From Conexibacteraceae bacterium (GTDB lineage Bacteria > Actinomycetota > Thermoleophilia > Solirubrobacterales > Solirubrobacteraceae), in contig WQWK01000093.1 in assembly GCA_009785395.1 (NCBI GenBank), positions 1 to 7,484 of the forward strand: a DNA stretch of 7,484 bases. Direction: 5' to 3'. Positions 1 through 7,484 of this stretch are shown in pieces (position 1 is the stretch's first letter; every line of letters begins with the position of its first letter). The notes below the pieces were generated by a model. It made no database searches, had not been told where the DNA came from, and saw nothing but the letters and a program-made list of their open reading frames with translations. The position numbers and the translations under genes are program-made.

Positions 1-2651
<2,651 letters not shown>

Positions 2652-2757
2652 CACACTCGGGCAATCTCGTCGGGGTCGGGCCTTTCAGCGCCACTATATA
2701 GACCGGTTTCGTCCGGGCCGCGTCCGTCCGGTCCAGGTTTTCAGATACGGTCAGAAG
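2652..2757. promoter_or_regulatory. Divergent intergenic region between aceE and the esterase operon
   Basis: These 106 bases separate two divergent genes and must hold both promoters. For aceE, the minus strand carries TATAGT (2698-2693), five of six matches to the sigma-70-type -10 consensus, which would give a leader of roughly 35 nt. For the esterase, the plus strand carries TACGGT (2746-2751), a TANNNT-type -10 whose expected start site falls on the A of the ATG at 2758. That would make the message leaderless, in keeping with the absence of a convincing Shine-Dalgarno. No clear -35 box is visible for either. A perfect 6-bp inverted repeat (GACCGG at 2701-2706, CCGGTC at 2728-2733, 21-nt spacer) lies between the two -10 candidates and could be an operator. 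The promoter assignments are inference. Confidence 0.4.
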
Positions 2758-3822
2758 ATGGCCCTCAGACAGGTCTCGGAGCCGCTCGGGCCGCCGTGGC
2801 AGCGGCCGTTGAGCGGCGTCCTCGAACAGCTCGTCGTCGAGTCCGAGGCGCTGGCCGGCAACCCGCTCGGGGACCCGGTGCGCCGGCCGCTGTACGTCTA
2901 CGGCTCGCCCGGCGTCGCCGCCAAGCGGGCGGGCGACGCCGCAGCCCTCTACGTGCTCCAGGGCTACACCGGACAGCTCGACCTCTGGCTCGCGCGCAAG
3001 CCGTTCGAGCCCACCTTCGTCGAACGGCTCGATGCGCTCTTCTCAGATCCCGAGGCGGGGTGTCCGGAGGCGGTCGTCGTGTTCGTCGATGCGTGGACCG
3101 CGCTGGGCGGCTCGCAGTTCCTGAACTCGAGCGCGACCGGCAATTACACCGATTACATCTGCGACGAGGTGATCGCGTTCGTCGACGAGCGGTACCCGAC
3201 CGCCGCCACGCGCGAGCGGCGTGCGGTGACCGGGCACTCGTCGGGCGGGTACGGGGCGCTGGTGCTGCCGATGCTGCGTCCCGACGCGTTCGGCGCGCTG
3301 TTCGCGCACGCTCCCGACACCCTCTTCGAGTACTGCTACATGCGGGACTTCGCGAAGGCTGCGAGGACATTGCGCGAGCACTACGACGGCTCCTACGAGG
3401 CGCTGCTCACCGACGCCCTCTACTCGGACTCGTTCGACTGGGGCAGGTGGTTCGAGGCGCTCAACAGCTACGCCATGGCGGCTGCGTACTCGCCCGATCC
3501 CGCGCGGCCGGGCAAGGTTCTGCTCCCATTCGAGACTGACACCGGCAGGCTGGTCGACGACGTCTGGCAGCGCTGGCTCGAGCGCGATCCGGTGCGGATG
3601 GCGTCACGCCACGCCGAGGCGCTGCGGGGCCTGCGCCACATCCACCTCGCCGCCGGGCGCTCCGACGAGTACATGCTCGACGTCGGCACGGTCGCGTTCT
3701 CGCGTGAGCTCGATGCGCTCGGCGTGGCCCACACGCTCGATCTTCACAGCGGCGGTCACGGGGGCAACTCCCATCGCTACGGTCCTGCGATTCGCAACCT
3801 GCTGCGGGCTCTGGAAGACTGA
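2758..3822 (+). CDS. Alpha/beta-hydrolase-fold esterase (putative esterase / esterase D-like)
   Basis: A 354-residue predicted serine hydrolase with no signal peptide or membrane segment, so probably cytoplasmic. It carries the nucleophile elbow GHSSGG with Ser161, inside TGHSSGGYGAL. Further on, GRSDEYMLD (Asp303 or Asp308) is a plausible acid, and HSGGHGGNSH (His334) a plausible catalytic histidine near the C-terminus. This order (Ser, Asp, His) and the preceding segment YICDEVIAFVDERYPT are typical of the putative-esterase family that includes S-formylglutathione hydrolase, antigen 85 and enterochelin esterases. The substrate cannot be told from sequence. The open frame extends upstream to 2464, but that part is antisense to aceE and of non-coding character, so I chose the ATG at 2758. 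The frame stays open to TGA at 3820-3822. The amidase starts 5 nt downstream, so the two are probably co-transcribed and may act on related compounds. Confidence 0.85.
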   Translation: MALRQVSEPLGPPWQRPLSGVLEQLVVESEALAGNPLGDPVRRPLYVYGSPGVAAKRAGDAAALYVLQGYTGQLDLWLARKPFEPTFVERLDALFSDPEAGCPEAVVVFVDAWTALGGSQFLNSSATGNYTDYICDEVIAFVDERYPTAATRERRAVTGHSSGGYGALVLPMLRPDAFGALFAHAPDTLFEYCYMRDFAKAARTLREHYDGSYEALLTDALYSDSFDWGRWFEALNSYAMAAAYSPDPARPGKVLLPFETDTGRLVDDVWQRWLERDPVRMASRHAEALRGLRHIHLAAGRSDEYMLDVGTVAFSRELDALGVAHTLDLHSGGHGGNSHRYGPAIRNLLRALED

Positions 3823-3827
3823 CGCCG

Positions 3828-5258
3828 GTGAGCGGCGCCGACGATAACGACCTCGCCTTCGCCGGGCCGATCGAGCTCGCGCGGCGGGTGCGCGAGAAGG
3901 AGATCAGCGCGCGCGAGCTGGTCGAGACGTTCCTCGCGCGCATCGAGCGCGTGGACCCACAGCTCAACGCGTTCCGGGTGGTGCTCGCGGAGGAGGCGCT
4001 CGCTGCCGCCGAGCGGATCGACACGCATGCGAGTCCCGTCGACGAGACCGGTCCGCTGACCGGAGTCCCGATCGCGATCAAGGACGACATGCCGGTGAGC
4101 GGCCAGGTCATGACGCGCGGTTCGAGGAGCCCGGCAGGGATCCAGCCGGCGGATGCCGAGCCGCTGCGGCGGCTGCGCCACGCGGGTGCGATCCCGATCG
4201 GGATCACGCGTGTGCCGGAGCTGATGCTGTTCCCATGGACGGCGAGCGATGCCGGCGGTGTTACCCGCAACCCGTGGGAGCTGACGCGCACGCCGGGCGG
4301 CTCCTCCGGCGGCTCGGCGGCCGCGGTCGCCGCCGGGCTGGTGCCGGCCGCGGGCGCCTCCGACGGCGGCGGCTCGATCCGGATCCCGGCCGCATGCTGC
4401 GGCTTGGTGGGGATGAAGCCGACGCGGGGGCGGGTGTCGGGGCAGCCGCTCGGCGAGGGCTGGCTCGGGCTCGCGACCTACGGCGCGCTGGCCCGAACCG
4501 TGCCCGACAGCGCGCTGCTGCTGGATGTGATCCACGGCGCGGCGCCGGGAGAGCGCTACGCGCTCGAGCCGCCGCGCTCCTCGTATCTGGAGGCGGCGCG
4601 GAAGCCGCCGGAGCGGCTGCGGATCGCTGTGTCGGCAAAAGTGCCGAACGGGGTTATCGCGCGGGTGTCGGCCGACCAGCGCCGCGCCTTCGACCAGACG
4701 GCTCGGCTGTTGAGCGAGCTCGGGCACGAGGTGATCGAACGTGACCCTTCCTACGGGTTGATCGCGCTCGAGTTCATGCAGAACTACGTGGCGGGCGCCG
4801 CCGAGGAGTTCGCGACGCTGAGCGATCCTTCGCAGGCGGAGCGCTCGACGCGGCAGCTGGCCGCGATCGGCGATCGGCTCGTGCCGCGGCGCCGCCGCGA
4901 GGCGCTGCAGCACAAACGCGTGAAGACGGTCATGCGCTTCACGCAGCTGTGGCGCGAGGTCGACGTGCTGCTGACTCCGGGACTCGCCTCGACGGCGATC
5001 GCCGCCGAAGGCGGGTACGGCAAGTCCGCCCCAGTGGCGCTCGACAAGGCCAGCCGCTTCATCCCCTGGTATCCCGTCTACAACCTCACCGGCCAGCCCG
5101 CGATCGGCCTTCCGGCCGGATTCGGCGCGGATGGCCTGCCGCTGAGCGTGCAGCTGGCAGGGCGGATCGGCGACGAGGAAACCCTGTACTCGCTCGCGGG
5201 TCAGATCGAGGCCGCGCGCCCGTGGGCGGGTGATCGGCCTGCGATAGCGGAGCTCTGA
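3828..5258 (+). CDS. Amidase-signature family hydrolase, possibly 6-aminohexanoate-cyclic-dimer hydrolase-like
   Basis: A complete 476-residue amidase-signature enzyme that hydrolyses a carbon-nitrogen amide bond through a Ser-cisSer-Lys triad. Lys85 lies in GVPIAIKDD, the cis-serine is Ser159 in PGGSSGGSAAAVAAG, and the nucleophile is Ser183 in ASDGGGSIRIPA. The 24-residue spacing between the two serines matches the family. The C-terminal NLTGQPAIGLPAGF and GLPLSVQLAG are also standard. The GGGSIRIPA variant, the following GMKPTRGRVS and the overall length recall the branch with 6-aminohexanoate-cyclic-dimer hydrolase (NylA) and related uncharacterised amidases more than GatA. That sub-assignment is inference and the substrate is unknown. 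The start is GTG at 3828, preceded by GGAAG (3813-3817) about 10 nt upstream, and the N-terminus begins in register with family members. It is the second gene of the esterase operon. No gatB or gatC is adjacent, which argues against a tRNA amidotransferase role. Confidence 0.92.
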   Translation: MSGADDNDLAFAGPIELARRVREKEISARELVETFLARIERVDPQLNAFRVVLAEEALAAAERIDTHASPVDETGPLTGVPIAIKDDMPVSGQVMTRGSRSPAGIQPADAEPLRRLRHAGAIPIGITRVPELMLFPWTASDAGGVTRNPWELTRTPGGSSGGSAAAVAAGLVPAAGASDGGGSIRIPAACCGLVGMKPTRGRVSGQPLGEGWLGLATYGALARTVPDSALLLDVIHGAAPGERYALEPPRSSYLEAARKPPERLRIAVSAKVPNGVIARVSADQRRAFDQTARLLSELGHEVIERDPSYGLIALEFMQNYVAGAAEEFATLSDPSQAERSTRQLAAIGDRLVPRRRREALQHKRVKTVMRFTQLWREVDVLLTPGLASTAIAAEGGYGKSAPVALDKASRFIPWYPVYNLTGQPAIGLPAGFGADGLPLSVQLAGRIGDEETLYSLAGQIEAARPWAGDRPAIAEL

Positions 5259-5263
5259 AGGTG

Positions 5264-5303
5264 CGGCTCGGTGCCGCCGGGCGGCGGGGGTGGGTGGGAG
5301 CCG
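5264..5303 (+). other. G-quadruplex motif nested in an inverted repeat, between convergent genes
   Basis: The plus strand shows four G-tracts: 5279-5281, 5286-5290, 5292-5294 and 5296-5298, with loops of 4, 1 and 1 nt. This fits the canonical G-quadruplex pattern, and short loops favour stability. The run sits inside an inverted repeat, CGGCTC (5264-5269) with GAGCCG (5298-5303), which surrounds a smaller hairpin GCCGC-CGG-GCGGC (5273-5285). The hairpins and the quadruplex use the same bases and would exclude one another. It lies 5 nt after the amidase stop and ends just before the membrane-protein stop, where a bidirectional terminator would be expected. No T-tract follows, so it is not a classical intrinsic terminator. 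Function is inferred from position only. Confidence 0.45.
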
Positions 5304-5304
5304 G

Positions 5305-5846
5305 TCAGCGGCGACGCTCGCGCTGCCGCACCTCGCGGACAGCGCGGCCACACTCGGTAGCGAGGCCGCGGCCCGTGAGCAACATCGCGGATAGGCCACC
5401 GAACAGGGCGACCGCATCGATGCTCTTGCGCCCGGCCGTGTCCCAGTAGTCGTCGGCGAGGTCGAACCAGAGCGCGAACTCATCGAGGGTCAGCGCGGTC
5501 GCGAGTCCGGCGCTGAGCGCCGCCGCCCGCGATGCGGCTCGATGCTCCGGGTCTGTACCCGCTGCAATCTGCCAGGTCCAGAGATAGCCGAGCGTGATCA
5601 GCCCGAGGATGCCCGGCGTGCTGTGGTGCAGATGCCGCCCGCCCGCGCTCATGTCGCGAAACGGCCCGCGCCCTGCGCGGATCGCATGCGTCACGACGCG
5701 GCAGCCGGCGAAGCCCGCTGTGAAGCCGACCGCGTGCAGGAACGCGCGCTCACGACGCGGATTCGAGAAGTGGCGACGATACGCGTGCCGCAGAGCGAAC
5801 CGCTCCGGCGCGGCCGGAGCGGTGTACCGAGTGTCCTCCGGACCGG

Positions 5847-5850
<4 letters not shown>
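5305..5850 (-). CDS. Small four-helix integral membrane protein of unknown function
   Basis: A 181-residue protein with about four predicted membrane segments near residues 39-57, 79-97, 108-127 and 144-161. The N-terminal 38 residues are basic and the tail is very basic (RQRERRR). I recognise it only as resembling uncharacterised actinobacterial membrane proteins. Conserved-looking polar residues sit at membrane edges: a histidine cluster GGRHLHHSTPG (His73, His75, His76) before segment two, LDEFALWFD (Asp123, Glu124, Asp130) at the end of segment three, then DDYWDTAGRKSIDA. Such a His/acidic set could bind a metal or form a polar active site, but this is speculation. The start is TTG at 5850, the only plausible start in frame. 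It overlaps the helicase stop in TTGA, so translation is probably coupled to the helicase. No good Shine-Dalgarno is visible. It ends facing the amidase, 46 nt away. Confidence 0.8.
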
Positions 5851-7178
<1,328 letters not shown>

Positions 7179-7183
7179 GTGTG

Positions 7184-7189
7184 CTCCTT
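7184..7189 (-). promoter_or_regulatory. Strong Shine-Dalgarno of the DEAD-box helicase
   Basis: The minus strand reads AAGGAG five bases before the ATG at 7178. It is the best ribosome-binding site in the window and fixes the helicase start, so no upstream alternative start is needed. Confidence 0.85.
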
Positions 7190-7214
7190 GGCGGCGCTCA
7201 AAGAGACCGCGAGA

Positions 7215-7247
7215 CGGATTCGGGAGGCTGATGGCTGACCCGAACCG
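7215..7247 (-). promoter_or_regulatory. Imperfect hairpin in the helicase 5' leader
   Basis: On the minus strand, CGGTTCGGG (7247-7239) can pair with CCCGAATCCG (7224-7215). This gives a 9-bp stem with one bulged base and a 14-nt loop that contains a short direct repeat (TCAGCC twice). It lies about 26 nt upstream of the Shine-Dalgarno in what should be the helicase leader. Several DEAD-box helicase genes have regulated structured leaders (general knowledge), but here only the pairing is seen. A regulatory role is inference. Confidence 0.3.
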
Positions 7248-7277
7248 CGTCTGATGCGGAAATCGAAAGCAACTGCC

Positions 7278-7302
7278 TCACGGCGGGCGGCGCCCACCGT
7301 GA
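7278..7302 (-). terminator. Strong GC-rich hairpin, possible terminator of the upstream Uma2-like gene
   Basis: A 25-nt palindrome with outer arms TCACGG and CCGTGA folds on the minus strand into an 11-bp stem with a 3-nt loop and a single G-U pair. On the plus strand the same position is a C-A mismatch, so the structure favours minus-strand RNA. It starts 45 nt after the stop of the Uma2-like gene and is followed by a loosely T-rich stretch (TTGCTTTCGATTT) rather than a clean T-tract. A terminator is the likeliest reading. Alternatively it forms the extreme 5' end of the helicase message, because a possible -10 (TAACGT, 7313-7308) sits just upstream with its expected start near 7301. Confidence 0.45.
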
Positions 7303-7347
7303 CCCCGACGTTAGCAGGGCTTTCGGGTCGCTCTGGGCCCTCAGTGC

Positions 7348-7484
7348 CTATGTCGGCCAGTCGATCATCTCCGCAAGCTGGCTCGCGTCGAGATCGATCA
7401 GGCGACTTGATTCCAGCGGCTGGTACTCGTCGTCAGCTAATCCCAGCCAGTGCACGACCCGTGCTGCCGGCTCTACGATCAGCA
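7348..7484 (-). CDS. C-terminal fragment of a probable Uma2-family protein (5' end beyond window)
   Basis: The minus strand is open from the right edge to TAG at 7350-7348, giving the last 44 residues of a gene whose start lies outside the window. The fragment includes VEPAARVVHWLGL, DDEYQP, SRLIDLDASQLAE and ends in IDWPT. This pattern (a 'position-of-arrest' strand such as PAARVV, then a hydrophobic strand, a tyrosine-containing turn, and an ending near IDWP) resembles the C-terminus of actinobacterial Uma2 (DUF820) proteins, which have a PD-(D/E)XK nuclease-like fold and often unknown function. The catalytic core is not in the window, so activity cannot be judged. It is on the same strand as the helicase, 169 nt upstream, with the strong hairpin at 7278-7302 between them, so it is probably a separate transcription unit. 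The family call is from memory of the pattern and is moderately sure. Confidence 0.6.
   Translation of the reverse strand, partial: LIVEPAARVVHWLGLADDEYQPLESSRLIDLDASQLAEMIDWPT

Noticed and set aside
3777..5483. A 568-codon open frame on the minus strand opposite the amidase, longer than the amidase itself
   Set aside because: It is extremely Arg/Pro/Ala/His-rich without domains, overlaps the ends of three real genes, and the opposite strand encodes an intact amidase with all catalytic residues.

Overview
This is a GC-rich window (by eye well over 65% G+C, with strong G/C preference at third codon positions) that reads as ordinary chromosomal DNA of an actinobacterium. The homodimeric AceE-type pyruvate dehydrogenase, the GTG/TTG starts and the codon bias all fit. 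A deep-branching actinobacterial class such as Thermoleophilia is possible, but that is a guess. I see no mobile element, CRISPR array, tRNA or rRNA, and every stretch longer than about 170 bases is coding.

Layout: (1) 1-2651, minus strand: aceE, almost complete, running off the left edge and lacking only its last few codons. (2) 2652-2757: a 106-bp divergent intergenic region that must hold the aceE promoter on one strand and the promoter of the esterase-amidase pair on the other. (3) 2758-5258, plus strand: an alpha/beta-hydrolase-fold esterase followed 5 nt later by an amidase-signature hydrolase, almost certainly one operon. (4) 5259-5304: a short gap between convergent genes that contains a strong four-tract G-quadruplex motif nested in an inverted repeat. 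(5) 5305-7178, minus strand: a DEAD-box RNA helicase with a basic Gly/Pro/Lys-rich tail, whose stop codon overlaps the TTG start of a small four-helix membrane protein of unknown function. (6) 7179-7347: the helicase leader, with a strong Shine-Dalgarno sequence, one imperfect leader hairpin and one long GC-rich hairpin. (7) 7348-7484, minus strand: the last 44 codons of a gene that resembles the C-terminus of Uma2-family proteins.

The genes do not form one obvious pathway. AceE feeds central carbon metabolism (pyruvate to acetyl-CoA). The esterase-amidase pair looks like a small catabolic or detoxifying hydrolase operon acting on ester and amide bonds of unknown compounds. The helicase is a general RNA-remodelling enzyme. 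The membrane protein coupled to it is the least explained gene here. I did not find convincing evidence of a new multi-gene system. The best leads are the helicase-coupled membrane protein, the amidase's relation to cyclic-amide hydrolases, and the compact structured elements between genes.
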